A stretch of 64,000 nucleotides of DNA, from positions 124,001 to 188,000 of the forward strand of contig NZ_CP119561.1 in the NCBI RefSeq assembly GCF_029278565.1, given 5' to 3'. This document shows positions 25,292 to 33,477 of the stretch, piece after piece. The notes below the pieces were generated by a model. It did not search any database. It had not been told where the DNA came from and saw nothing but the letters and a program-made list of their open reading frames with translations. This DNA comes from Haloarcula halophila (GTDB lineage: Archaea > Halobacteriota > Halobacteria > Halobacteriales > Haloarculaceae). Made by a program: the position numbers and the translations under genes. The stretch's first letter is position 1, and the number at the start of each line of letters is the position of its first letter.

Positions 25292-27822
25292 GTTCCGACC
25301 CAACCACCCAGCCGGGCCAGAAGAACACGGAGGTCCCGACCCAACTGCGTGACGACGGTGTCGTGATGTTCTTCTGGGCCTTTTTCATGTTCGTGTTCCC
25401 CGCAATGTGGGTCGATGCCGACAAGCCACTCCACAAACGCTTCTGGGCCTGGCGCTACCTCTATCTCGGCTTCACCGCGGTCACAGCGATATTCTTCCTC
25501 CCTGCACTGCTGAACGGGCAGTTTCTCTGGCTGCTGTTGGGTCCGTTCGCCCACATCGTCGCGGGGCTCTCGATCATCGGAATCTTCGCTGGCTTCCAAT
25601 TTCCCGGTATCTCACTGCCATACGTCTCGTATACGATCTCGACCGGGCTGTATAGCGCCGCTCTCGTAGCCGTGGCCGGCGGCGATCTCTTGCGGCGGAC
25701 ATCCCCAGCGTCGCTCTCGATGGACCCCTACGACAGTGACGAAGACGAATTAGTGGTCCCACTGGATGGTGTCGACGACAAGAGCGACGACGCCCCGACA
25801 CCGCCGAAAATCGATCAGGACGTATCGACAGCCGTAATCGGCGAGACAGGGTCGGGGAAGACCTCGGCTATGCAAATGCTGGCCTACCAGTTTCCCTATC
25901 ATCGGGACACGGCGGTCATCGCACACGACGCCGGCGAAGACTTCCAGCGCTTCTATGAGGATCTTGGTTTCGACGTCAAGCGGATCAGCGCCCAGAATGG
26001 GGACGTGGTCTGGAACCTGTTCAACGACGCTGACAGCCGGCGTGACTTCCGAGAGATTGCCCGCACAATCTTCGGCGAACCCGACGGGCACAACCCGTTC
26101 CACACGCCGGCCAAACAGGTCTTCGAGGACGTCCTGATGTACCTCCATCTGGAGGCGCAAAAGAACAACCGCCGTGAGGAACTCTGCCATCTCGATCTCG
26201 TGCAGTTACTCGAAGAAGGCCATATCGAACTATATCAGAAACTCAGCGAATACGACCAGCGCTTGGACGCTGGTCACCTCGATCCCGACCAGGGGAAAGG
26301 CGCACGGAACGTCTACCAGACGCTTCGTGAGCACACTCGTCCGGTGTTCGTCGACGACTTCGCGGAGTACGGGGAGTTCTCACTGAACGAGTACATCAGG
26401 AACCCCGATGGGCGCGTGTTGATCATCGACTCCGAACCCTCGCGGATGGCGACACTCGGACCGATGTTCCAGCTGTTGCTGGACTGGTCGATCCGGTACG
26501 CTATGGAAGCTCCGAACCCCACAGTCCATATCCTCGATGAGATCGACCAACTCCCGCCACTCTCCCAGGTCACGAACCTCACCGCCCGCGGCCGGAAGGA
26601 GAAAGCCCGTGCGCTGGTCGGCGTCCAGACAGTCGGCCAGCTGAAGGACACCTACTCGACGGTCTCCGGTATCCTGGGCAACTGCCCCCAAGGCGTGTAC
26701 TTCGGCCCCGGCGACCGGGAGACCACGCAGTTCGTTCTCGACGAGGTTGGCGACCACCGGACCTTCGAAACGCAGGAGATGGTTGCCGTCTCTAGATCGA
26801 CCGGCGACCAGTCCCAAAGCGAGCAGAACCGTCGACGCCACCAAGAGAAAGACCAGAATCCGCTGACTCCCGGACAGCTCCGGAAGTTCGGGCCAGGGGA
26901 ATGTGTCACCGTCCGCCGGACTGACTGGTGGCATGGCCAAGCCAACGAACTTCACGAGGTTCGCGACAACCTCCCTGAGAGGGGCGTCGAGTCGCCGGTG
27001 TCGTTGGACGACACGAAGGATAATCTCGAAGACACTGACAGCTGGCTCGCGCTACTGCGGTCCCGGCTCGGAGGGTCAGAGTCCGACAGTGAATCGTCGA
27101 GTCAAAACGAGTCTGGTGGGGACGACGCGGTCGATCCAGACGTGTGGGCTGCTGATGATGTCGAGTCGCCGTCGCTGGCGTTCTCCTATGCCAAGTGGGA
27201 CGAAGCACTCGACCGACTCGATCTCGACCGGCCACCGATCTCTGATCCGAAGCATATCGACGCCTTCGAGGACGTCTGCTCGATGCTCGACGATCGAGTC
27301 CTCTCGCTTCAGATTGGTGCCGACGCGACCATCGAAATCAAGGAACTCCTCATGGACCTCCACGACCAGACTGGCCTGACTCCTAAAGAGATTCTCAACG
27401 AAGTGACTGCCCACACCGAAGCCCTACAGATGAGCGATGAGTTCCACACTGAATTCCTCGAACAAGTCGATGTCGACGACCAGCAGGCACCGTCTGATGA
27501 CGCCTCGGAATTGTTTGAGGACGACAATACTGAAGAGATAGATGACGTCACTGACTCCGAGGGCGTGCAAGCGACCGCCCCTGACAAAGTGACCAATGAG
27601 CCAGAGTCTCCCGGCTCAACTGAGACTGAATCTGATGGGGCGGACAACTCAGTTGCCAACACCAATCACCAGTCTCCAGAAGGGGACACTCACACCCCAG
27701 ATGACGAGCCAGTCCACGACGACGAAGATATAGAGAAACTGTTAGAATCGGAAGAGGAGAAAGATGGATCGGAGGGCCAGTCTGAAGACTCTGATGAGTT
27801 CGGAGCTTCCGAGTTTATGTGA
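25288..27822 (+). CDS. VirD4/TraD-like coupling ATPase
   Basis: 844 residues, GTG start at 25288 overlapping the relaxase stop. Four hydrophobic segments lie in the first 135 residues (beginning VVMFFWAFFMFVFPAMWV), then an FtsK/TraD-type ATPase domain: P-loop GETGSGKT (185-192), VLIIDSEP strand, VHILDEIDQLPPL Walker B (about 416-428), and an RKEKARALVGVQTVGQ segment. The C-terminal about 250 residues are acidic and probably disordered, with an all-alpha-like patch (LLMDLHDQTGLTPKEIL). It would deliver the relaxase-DNA complex to the channel. Confidence 0.92.
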   Translation: MSSDPTTQPGQKNTEVPTQLRDDGVVMFFWAFFMFVFPAMWVDADKPLHKRFWAWRYLYLGFTAVTAIFFLPALLNGQFLWLLLGPFAHIVAGLSIIGIFAGFQFPGISLPYVSYTISTGLYSAALVAVAGGDLLRRTSPASLSMDPYDSDEDELVVPLDGVDDKSDDAPTPPKIDQDVSTAVIGETGSGKTSAMQMLAYQFPYHRDTAVIAHDAGEDFQRFYEDLGFDVKRISAQNGDVVWNLFNDADSRRDFREIARTIFGEPDGHNPFHTPAKQVFEDVLMYLHLEAQKNNRREELCHLDLVQLLEEGHIELYQKLSEYDQRLDAGHLDPDQGKGARNVYQTLREHTRPVFVDDFAEYGEFSLNEYIRNPDGRVLIIDSEPSRMATLGPMFQLLLDWSIRYAMEAPNPTVHILDEIDQLPPLSQVTNLTARGRKEKARALVGVQTVGQLKDTYSTVSGILGNCPQGVYFGPGDRETTQFVLDEVGDHRTFETQEMVAVSRSTGDQSQSEQNRRRHQEKDQNPLTPGQLRKFGPGECVTVRRTDWWHGQANELHEVRDNLPERGVESPVSLDDTKDNLEDTDSWLALLRSRLGGSESDSESSSQNESGGDDAVDPDVWAADDVESPSLAFSYAKWDEALDRLDLDRPPISDPKHIDAFEDVCSMLDDRVLSLQIGADATIEIKELLMDLHDQTGLTPKEILNEVTAHTEALQMSDEFHTEFLEQVDVDDQQAPSDDASELFEDDNTEEIDDVTDSEGVQATAPDKVTNEPESPGSTETESDGADNSVANTNHQSPEGDTHTPDDEPVHDDEDIEKLLESEEEKDGSEGQSEDSDEFGASEFM

Positions 27823-28066
27823 TCTAGCCAGAAGAATCACCCCTTATTTTCTGACCCGCTGTTCCGAATACCCTTCTTAATTTCATATTCACTACTCCGA
27901 CTACGCCGTTTATATCACCCACTTCTTTACCTTTTAGATTTTTTAGAGCTGCTTGACTCAGCGATTCATCGTCTACAAGGACTTTTCCTCTCTCTGCCTG
28001 AGCAGCCTGGACTGAACACCACAAACATAATCTATCCGGTAAATTATTTAATTTCTATATTTATTC
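27823..28066. other. AT-rich gap after the transfer operon
   Basis: Marked drop in GC relative to both sides. A minus-strand frame (27824-28024, TTG start) reads QAERGKVLVDDESLSQAAL but lacks a family signature and a convincing start, so it is not called as a gene. AT-rich runs at 28041-28065 border the repeat cluster that follows. Confidence 0.4.
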
Positions 28067-28153
28067 GTACGAAATCGCAAGAAGGCGGACGGGTACATCA
28101 CAGACACGGTACGAAATAGCGGAGTGATGTACTACAAATCGCAAGACGGCAGC
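28067..28153. repeat. Direct-repeat and palindrome cluster, candidate transfer origin
   Basis: AAATCGCAAGA-[A/C]-GGC occurs at 28072-28086 and 28136-28150, 64 nt apart, with GTACGAAAT variants at 28067 and 28109. Between the two copies lies a perfect 9-bp inverted repeat GTACATCAC (28093-28101) / GTGATGTAC (28124-28132) with a 22-nt spacer. The cluster is in the first non-coding stretch after the coupling ATPase gene and next to AT-rich DNA. This layout fits a relaxosome-binding origin of transfer or an operator array. Confidence 0.45.
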
Positions 28154-28346
28154 CGGATTTTTCGCTCACACCGTGTCCCTTTATCTTGCCCCACAACTTT
28201 CGGCGGTAGCGCGCACCCTAAGCGGTCATGAATTACCACGAATCTGACTATCAATTGCGGCGGCGCCTAGCCCTGGGGACCCCGTTCGATGCACCCTGGC
28301 CTGCCCGGCCCACCGGCTGTGTTAGCAACCCAAGAAGAATCCGAGG

Positions 28347-28760
28347 CTACGCTTCGCTACCTCGCCGAGCGACCAGCGACAACTCCTGCTGTTCGCGCTC
28401 GACAATCCCCGAGTCCGGCCCAAACCTGACTCGGTACTTCCCTGCCCGTTGGGAGGCCTCGACCACCTTACCAGTGACAGTGCCAGGCCGCTTCTCATCC
28501 AGCACACGATCACCTATGAAATACGATAGCTCTGGCGGATCGCGGTTCTCCGCGCGAGTCATCAGCTGGAGGTTCGTCCGTTCGAACTGCATTCCCTCTG
28601 GAACACCATCTGGATGGACCGCGATCTCTTCGCTCTCGTCATCGATAACTGTCACCGTCCCAAGCACCTCACCATCGAATCCATCGCGATGGATCAGCAC
28701 TCGATCACCCTCTGACAGCGGAACCGGTTGTTCGGATGGAGTACAATCATCACTTGCCAT
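28347..28760 (-). CDS. KOW/SH3-like two-module protein
   Basis: 137 residues, ATG at 28760. Two beta modules: SEGDRVLIHRDGFDGEVLGT followed by a basic-acidic strand set, and IGDRVLDEKRPGTVTGKVVE with YRVRFGPDSGIVE. These resemble KOW or Tudor-like barrels that bind nucleic acids or proteins. The same opening (GDRV-[LI]-x-x-x-x-F) occurs twice in the tail of the VirB6-like protein of this element. Divergent from nothing obvious; the upstream region is the GC-rich hairpin tract. Function unknown. Confidence 0.6.
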   Translation of the reverse strand: MASDDCTPSEQPVPLSEGDRVLIHRDGFDGEVLGTVTVIDDESEEIAVHPDGVPEGMQFERTNLQLMTRAENRDPPELSYFIGDRVLDEKRPGTVTGKVVEASQRAGKYRVRFGPDSGIVEREQQELSLVARRGSEA

Positions 28761-28884
28761 CGTTACTTACACACTCCCTCGTATCGGAAGCAAATAAGCG
28801 CCATCATCCTCGCTGGGGCGACACAAAATCTCCCCCGACGTCCACCCTACCAAACCCCTCCACCGACACCCACCCTTCCCCGCC

Positions 28885-28967
28885 GTCAGCGGGGATCGCG
28901 CGTAACGTAGTGAGCACGATGGACCGACCGCGAGGCGCGCGATCGCGCCGAGCGCAGCGACCCGTCG
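28885..28967 (+). repeat. 83-bp dispersed repeat, copy 1
   Basis: Aligns without gaps to 30831-30913 with about 77 of 83 positions identical by eye. It contains the stem GGCGCG-CGAT-CGCGCC; in copy 2 the stem is kept and only the loop changes (TGAC). Confidence 0.7.
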
Positions 28968-29179
28968 TCCTCGTGAGCGACAGCGAACGAGGGCTCGGAA
29001 GACGAGCATCGCGAGTCTTCCGGAGGCGCCGCGCGTAACCCGCGCCATCCAGCCATCCAGGAGGCTCAGCCAGGGCCGGCAGACCCACGCTCGCGACACG
29101 CCAGACTACCGGCTCGCTTCGAGACCACAAGACAGAGCGAGCGAAAAATGAGAGAGAACCGTCGGGCCGCCCGACCTGG

Positions 29180-29356
29180 CTACCCCAGGTGCTGGGCGAC
29201 CGTCACGGCGTTCAGGAGCGCGGTCGTGACCATTACGACCCACTTCAGGACCGTCGTGACGACATCTCGACGCTTTTTAGTCGACAATACCTTTTTGACG
29301 AACGCGGCGATACGTTTCACTTGTTGGAGTGTTGGGGCGTGTTTCTGCGTCCCCAC
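29180..29356 (-). CDS. Possible small membrane protein
   Basis: 58-residue frame from the GTG at 29356 to the TAG at 29180: a basic N-terminal half (VGTQKHAPTLQQVKRIAAF, KKVLSTKKRR) and one hydrophobic helix (VVTTVLKWVVMVTTALLNAV). The composition differs from the Arg/Pro/Ser shadows around it. The frame remains open upstream to 29524, so the start is uncertain. No family recognised. Confidence 0.3.
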   Translation of the reverse strand: MGTQKHAPTLQQVKRIAAFVKKVLSTKKRRDVVTTVLKWVVMVTTALLNAVTVAQHLG

Positions 29357-29442
29357 TTTCTCGTCGCTGAGTCCCGACTGGGTCGCCCCATGCCCCGAGG
29401 GCAAGACATCGCATCCGGCCAGTGGGGCGAGCCGATACCGAC

Positions 29443-29479
29443 ACCCCCACCGCAGGGGGTGGTGGGTCCGTGAGGACCC
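29443..29479 (+). other. Two adjacent hairpins, one with a GTGA tetraloop
   Basis: ACCCCC/GGGGGT (29443-29460) followed by GGGTCC-GTGA-GGACCC (29464-29479). A GNRA-type loop on a six-pair stem suggests a stable RNA structure or terminator, if transcribed. Confidence 0.4.
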
Positions 29480-29920
29480 AAGAGATAGATACGAGGCACT
29501 TCCGGAGTGATGGCGCTCGTCCAAGCGCTGACTGAAGTCGACGGGGAAGCTCGCCTCAGCGAGCAGTCCGTCGCCGGACCGAAGCGCGCCAGATGCTTCC
29601 AGTCGCGGGCGCTGCTTGCGAGCCCGCGACCGACGCCTTCACCCAGAAGCGCCGTAGATAGTTCCGCGGCACCGCCCGCGATGGGAAGTCTTCGACAGCG
29701 CGGGGTCCCGTCCGTCGACGGTCGAGAACCTCGCGTCAGCGAGGAGTCGCAGTGGCGTCGACGCCAACGGAAACACCGCGCCGAGAAGAAGCCTGGAGGG
29801 TCGGTGGGACGGTGACGCTGTACGTTCCACCGGGTGTCCCGCCCGTCCCGCACTCGCTGCCCAGCCGACCAGGGCGTCCCCCAGCCAGCAGCTGTCTCGC
29901 CCGGCCGTCTGCCCCACTCT

Positions 29921-29996
29921 GAGAGCGACCGACTGCCAACGCCAGTGCAGTCGTGTCGCTCTCGTCTCCAACCGCGCACGACTCCGACGTGCGCGA
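29921..29996 (+). repeat. Two-stem hairpin repeat, copy A
   Basis: GAGAGCGAC-CGACTG pairs with CAGTCG-T-GTCGCTCTC over a 12-nt loop (29921-29963); then CGCGCACG-N7-CGTGCGCG (29973-29995). Near-identical sequence at 51843-51920 and a degenerate version at 34827-34860. Confidence 0.6.
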
Positions 29997-30085
29997 GGAC
30001 TCTCTGTTGATCGTCGACGATCGGTGCCGTCCTGGTCCCAAGCGATTTAACCGATGCCGAGCAACGTCTGAGTGCAACGGTTTTC

Positions 30086-30472
30086 ATGTACGAGAGACCA
30101 CCATGTCCAGAGCGACAGCTCCCGGAAGATCGCATTGTCCCGCCAATGGAACTGATCAGCCCAGTCGTCGAGCAAGTGATCGAGATCGCTCGCGAACAGC
30201 TCGAGCGTCCTATCAAAGTCAGACTGTGGACCTGGGAAGACGGCGAGTTTCAGGTCCGAGTGAAACACTGGTATCCAGCAGGCTCAGAGAACCGCTACGG
30301 GTACGAGGCCGTCATCCAGTACCACAGCCGAAGCGAGGAAGTCGAAGGCGTCCTCGTCGAAGAGGATACGATCGACGACGAAAAAGAGCGGCTCCTGAAA
30401 CAGACCGTCGCACACATCCCCGACCCAGTCCCACGAAAAAATGAAGACGGTTCGTCAGCTACTGCTCCTTGA
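30086..30472 (+). CDS. Hypothetical protein of the mobile element
   Basis: 128 residues from the ATG at 30086, about 38 nt after a TTTAA box. It contains an alpha helix (ISPVVEQVIEIAREQLERP) followed by a beta-rich stretch (KVRLWTWEDGEFQVRVKHWY then YGYEAVIQYHSRSEEV) and an acidic tail. An inner ATG at 30146 is an alternative start. The 3' end overlaps the convergent zinc-ribbon gene by 14 nt. Coding character is clearer than anything else in this tract. Family not recognised. Confidence 0.6.
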   Translation: MYERPPCPERQLPEDRIVPPMELISPVVEQVIEIAREQLERPIKVRLWTWEDGEFQVRVKHWYPAGSENRYGYEAVIQYHSRSEEVEGVLVEEDTIDDEKERLLKQTVAHIPDPVPRKNEDGSSATAP

Positions 30473-30614
30473 CCACCGTACGGTGGCAATCCTCACAGAG
30501 CTGGTCGAACGATTCACCGCGGTCGGCATCGTAGAAGGAACCAGACCGAAACCGAACCCCATCCAGTTCGGTGATGAAGGTGTCCTTACATCGAGGGCAC
30601 TGAATTTCTCCCAA
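30459..30614 (-). CDS. Small zinc-ribbon protein
   Basis: 51 residues with a TTG start at 30614, or 54 with a GTG at 30623. A good ribosome-binding sequence GGAGGTGA lies 7 nt before the TTG, which decides for it. The peptide has IQCPRCKDTFITELDGV, RFRSGSFYDADRGESFDQ and LCEDCHRTVVKEQ: two CxxC knuckles 30-odd residues apart. Small zinc-finger proteins of this kind are common in haloarchaeal mobile elements; the target is unknown. Confidence 0.6.
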   Translation of the reverse strand: MGEIQCPRCKDTFITELDGVRFRSGSFYDADRGESFDQLCEDCHRTVVKEQ

Positions 30615-30623
30615 ATCTATCAC

Positions 30624-31204
30624 CTCCTGACGACCCTGAGATGGCCGCCACTCGCCTGCGGCCGCACAAAATCCACGCCGGCGAGCAGCGGGACAGGAGC
30701 GCTCCCCCGACGCTTAACCAACATACCCGCGATCACCCGACCCAACGTTGGTTAAGACCGGCGCAACCCCCACCCGCGTCCAGATCTCAACGAACCAGCC
30801 ACGAATGTGGTTCCCGTCTCCCTCCCAGCGGTCGGCGGGGATCGCGCGAAACCTCGTGAGCACGATGGACCGACCGCGAGGCGCGTGACCGCGCCGAGCG
30901 CAGCGACCCGTCGGCGCTGCGCGTGAGACGCGCCACCCGAACTGACCACCCCCGTCGCCCGGCTGGCTGGCCCAGGCCGACGTCCACCCAGCCGTCCGTC
31001 GCGACCAGCACCCGGCCAGACTGACCCACGTCGAGCGCGGTCGCTGGCGGCTGCCCAGTCCGTGCGCGCGGTTGTCTCGCCGCCGCCCCGGCCTGCCGGT
31101 GGGCGGCGGCGAGGCCGCGTGCGCGAGGTGGCTCCGCGCCGACGGGGGTGAGGACCGCTCCCCCACCAGGCCAGTCGTCGAGGCGAGGCGAGGAACTCCC
31201 GCGA
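30624..31204. other. GC-rich gene-poor stretch
   Basis: No supported gene. It contains copy 2 of the 83-bp repeat (30831-30913). Open frames on both strands translate to Arg/Pro/Gly-rich sequence without domain character. Confidence 0.5.
30831..30913 (+). repeat. 83-bp dispersed repeat, copy 2
   Basis: See 28885-28967. The GGCGCG/CGCGCC stem is preserved with a changed loop. Confidence 0.7.
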
Positions 31205-32254
31205 TTAGTCCGAGAGCGTCACCTCAACAGCATTCTCCATGTCGACGTGGGAAATCCACTGGTGGGTGTCACTCTCAGCGTCCCACGGTGCCGTCCGCGG
31301 GCTGTCACCCGAACAGCCCCACGAGGCCCGTCGGTCACCCGTCGGGGCCGGGCCATCGCCGTCTTCGAGGATGCACATGGTCGACTTGCTCGTGACTGCG
31401 ACGGTCGTGGTACCACGGTACTCGCCGGGCTTGCCCGCGTAAATCCGCACCCGATCGCCTTCGTGGAGCGTGCGGACCATGGTGCCGTGGAGAGCCTTGT
31501 CCCAGACGGTGAGTTTACAGCTCGTGCCGGCGTCGTCTTCGAGGTACAGAACTTGGTACTGGTTCCGACTGGCCGGCTCCTCGATGATGTGGGTGACTTC
31601 TCCCTCGACAGTCACCTCACCGCCGTCTGCGTCGACTTCCGCGAACGGGACCGGCGAGTTCATGCTGTCGCGAGCGGCCATCAGCGCGTCGAGTTCGCCG
31701 TCTAGGGGACTGCCACCGCTGGCCACCGTCTCAGCGATACAGCGCCCCGCTGCGGCGCTTGTGATGGTCGTCTGGCGAGCCACCCGACGGGCGCGTTCGT
31801 TGACCTCCGCGAGCGTCTCGGCGTCCATCTTCTCGCGGGGGTCCGTCTGGCGCGTGGCGATGTCCGGGTGATCGAGGTCCGTGTCCGCGTCGGTCAGCTG
31901 GCGGCTGGACCGAGCGCGTTCCACACCGTCGGCGTGTGCCGCGTGTGCCGTCTCCCGGTGCCGTACCTGTTCAGCTTCCTCGCCAAGCCGTTGCTCCTGG
32001 GCGGCCAACGTCTCGCCGTGGCGACGGTTCGGGCCGACCTCTGTGTCTCGCGTCCAGTCGTAGTCGTTCTGACGCTCGTAGAAGTTCCCGCGAGAGTCGA
32101 GGCCCCGGTTAGGCCGGTAATCGAGTTCGTCGCCGTTCTCGGTCTCTGCGACCTGCTGAAGCAGATGCTCAGGGCCGTCAACACGCGCACTAAGCTGGAT
32201 CGTCTGGTCAACGTCTGCCGATGCCTTCTTACCGCTCGAATTGCTAGCGTACAT
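31205..32254 (-). CDS. OB-fold DNA-binding protein of the mobile element
   Basis: 349 residues. The central and C-terminal part (about 215-300) forms an OB-fold: GGEVTVEGEVTHIIEEPAS, QYQVLYLEDDAGTSCKLTVW, TLHEGDRVRIYAGKPGEY, as in RPA/SOSS-B-like single-stranded DNA-binding proteins. The N-terminal 150 residues are charged and Arg/Glu-rich with a helical stretch (AEQVRHRETAHAAHAD). It could coat single-stranded transfer intermediates. Its upstream TTTAAG box near 32386 implies a leader of about 110 nt, unusual for haloarchaea. Confidence 0.7.
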   Translation of the reverse strand: MYASNSSGKKASADVDQTIQLSARVDGPEHLLQQVAETENGDELDYRPNRGLDSRGNFYERQNDYDWTRDTEVGPNRRHGETLAAQEQRLGEEAEQVRHRETAHAAHADGVERARSSRQLTDADTDLDHPDIATRQTDPREKMDAETLAEVNERARRVARQTTITSAAAGRCIAETVASGGSPLDGELDALMAARDSMNSPVPFAEVDADGGEVTVEGEVTHIIEEPASRNQYQVLYLEDDAGTSCKLTVWDKALHGTMVRTLHEGDRVRIYAGKPGEYRGTTTVAVTSKSTMCILEDGDGPAPTGDRRASWGCSGDSPRTAPWDAESDTHQWISHVDMENAVEVTLSD

Positions 32255-32884
32255 TGTCTTCTGGGTTCCTACGAGAAGACACTTGCCGGGTGCTGCTACA
32301 CCCGGTTTCCTGCGACACGAAACCGCTTCGTGAGTGCCGCGTGTCTCGTGCCTTCCCGTACATAAGGCTATGGGTGCCTACCACTTAAAGACTGTGGTTG
32401 AATGGCTTCGCTTCAAGTACAATATTCGGATATCTTAGTGGTGTCTGCGCGGCTTTTAGGTTTTCTCGTTTCATCCCGAAATAGCATATAAAAGCCAGTG
32501 CTTGGTTGACATCCCGGCGGGTGGGGGATATCTTGTGCGGTCGCGGTTGAGCCAGCATCCCGCGCGGCCAAGCGAGTGCCGGATGCCGAAAGCCCGGAAT
32601 GGCGCTCGGGCGGTGCTGAGAGAGCGCCACATGCCCGTGAACGGAGGAGCAACAGAGAGCCGCCAGCGTCGGCGGCAGGGCGTCGATGCCGCCAAGGCTG
32701 ACTCCGGTCAGCCGCCGGCGGATCGGCGGCCTGCCGTCGTAAGCAAGACTCTCCGCCGCGACGTGCTCGTTCCGGCGAGGGAGCGCAGGCCAAGCGGGTT
32801 CCTCGTTCAGAACCGTGCGCGAGAAACGCGCGCGCCGTCTCCGCCGTACTGTGCTGTCGCGGTACTGTTGCGGACGGGTGGGAC

Positions 32885-32992
32885 TGAAAGGGGCTCGCCG
32901 CTGGCGCTTGCTGTGGTCGGGTCAGCGACCCACTGTCGCGCGCGGTTTGCGCGATATGTCGCTGAGCGACCGCCAGCGGCGTGGGGCTTTCA
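32885..32992 (+). repeat. Long nested inverted repeat (108 nt)
   Basis: Four concentric stems: TGAAAG/CTTTCA (32885, 32987), GCCGCTGGCG/CGCCAGCGGC (32897, 32971), TCAGCGAC/GTCGCTGA (32922, 32958) and TCGCGC/GCGCGA (32936, 32949). The right arm CCAGCGGCGTGGGGCTTTCA recurs alone at 34383. Confidence 0.75.
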
Positions 32993-33376
32993 AGGTATGC
33001 TGCTGGCCCGACTGCCTCGTCGACGTCGTCCTGGAAGCCCTGGCTCCTGCAGTAGTCCCGACGGTCCCACCGCCGTCAGAAGTGAGAGTTGTCCCGTCCC
33101 CAGCAGTCGTCCCGACAGATCACGGAGTCCCGACAGACCCAGCAGTGCCACGAGCGCTCCTCGTGCCAGCAGTCCCGGTCCCGCCTGGACCACACTCCCC
33201 GTCGTTCCCGATCATCCCTACGCCGGCCTCGCCATCCCACCGCCGCCGACAGACAGCCGCCCAGCGGCGGCTGCGCGGCCAGCAGGCGATACCCAGCCAC
33301 CCGGCCTACCCAGCCCGTCAGTCCCACGTCGATACACGCCGTGCTCTCGCCTGCTGCACCCGGCTGCCAGCCCCAC
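32973..33376 (+). repeat. Left flank repeat of the toxin-antitoxin pair
   Basis: Two conserved blocks (32973-33062 and 33244-33376) separated by diverged sequence. Both recur in the same order and orientation at 34383-34469 and 34631-34773. Confidence 0.65.
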
Positions 33377-33477
33377 GCCAGTTATTATTCGGCCAGCCTC
33401 TTCTGCTTCCTCGCTGCGAGACAGAGTGTACGTGGCGAGCGCTGCTGCAACCGCCCTATCAAGCCCCAGTCGTACTC

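Larger units (their letters stand above)
28761..30085. other. GC-rich, hairpin-dense, gene-poor tract
   Basis: No convincing gene apart from one short membrane candidate. It contains the first copy of an 83-bp repeat (28885-28967), a short paired-hairpin segment (29443-29479), a 9-bp-arm palindrome GTCGCGGGC/GCCCGCGAC (29602-29630), and a 43-nt two-stem hairpin (29921-29963). Long open frames on both strands here look like high-GC artefacts. Confidence 0.5.
32255..33477. other. Gene-poor tract with a long nested hairpin
   Basis: A 342-residue open frame on the plus strand is Arg/Pro-rich and looks non-coding. The tract holds the nested palindrome at 32885-32992 and the left copy of the repeats that flank the toxin-antitoxin pair (32973-33062 and 33244-33376). 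Confidence 0.5.

Noticed and set aside
27824-28024. 66-codon minus-strand frame with a TTG start
   Set aside because: Part of it reads like protein (VLVDDESLSQAAL), but there is no domain, no ribosome-binding site and the segment is unusually AT-rich. It could be a gene remnant.
28067-28153. CRISPR-like array
   Set aside because: Only two or three imperfect repeats with unequal spacing, and no cas gene in the window.
29317-30216. 299-codon minus-strand frame and similar one at 51566-52120
   Set aside because: Both share translated stretches (such as GWRRERHD) only because the underlying hairpin DNA is repeated; the substitutions fit structure better than protein.
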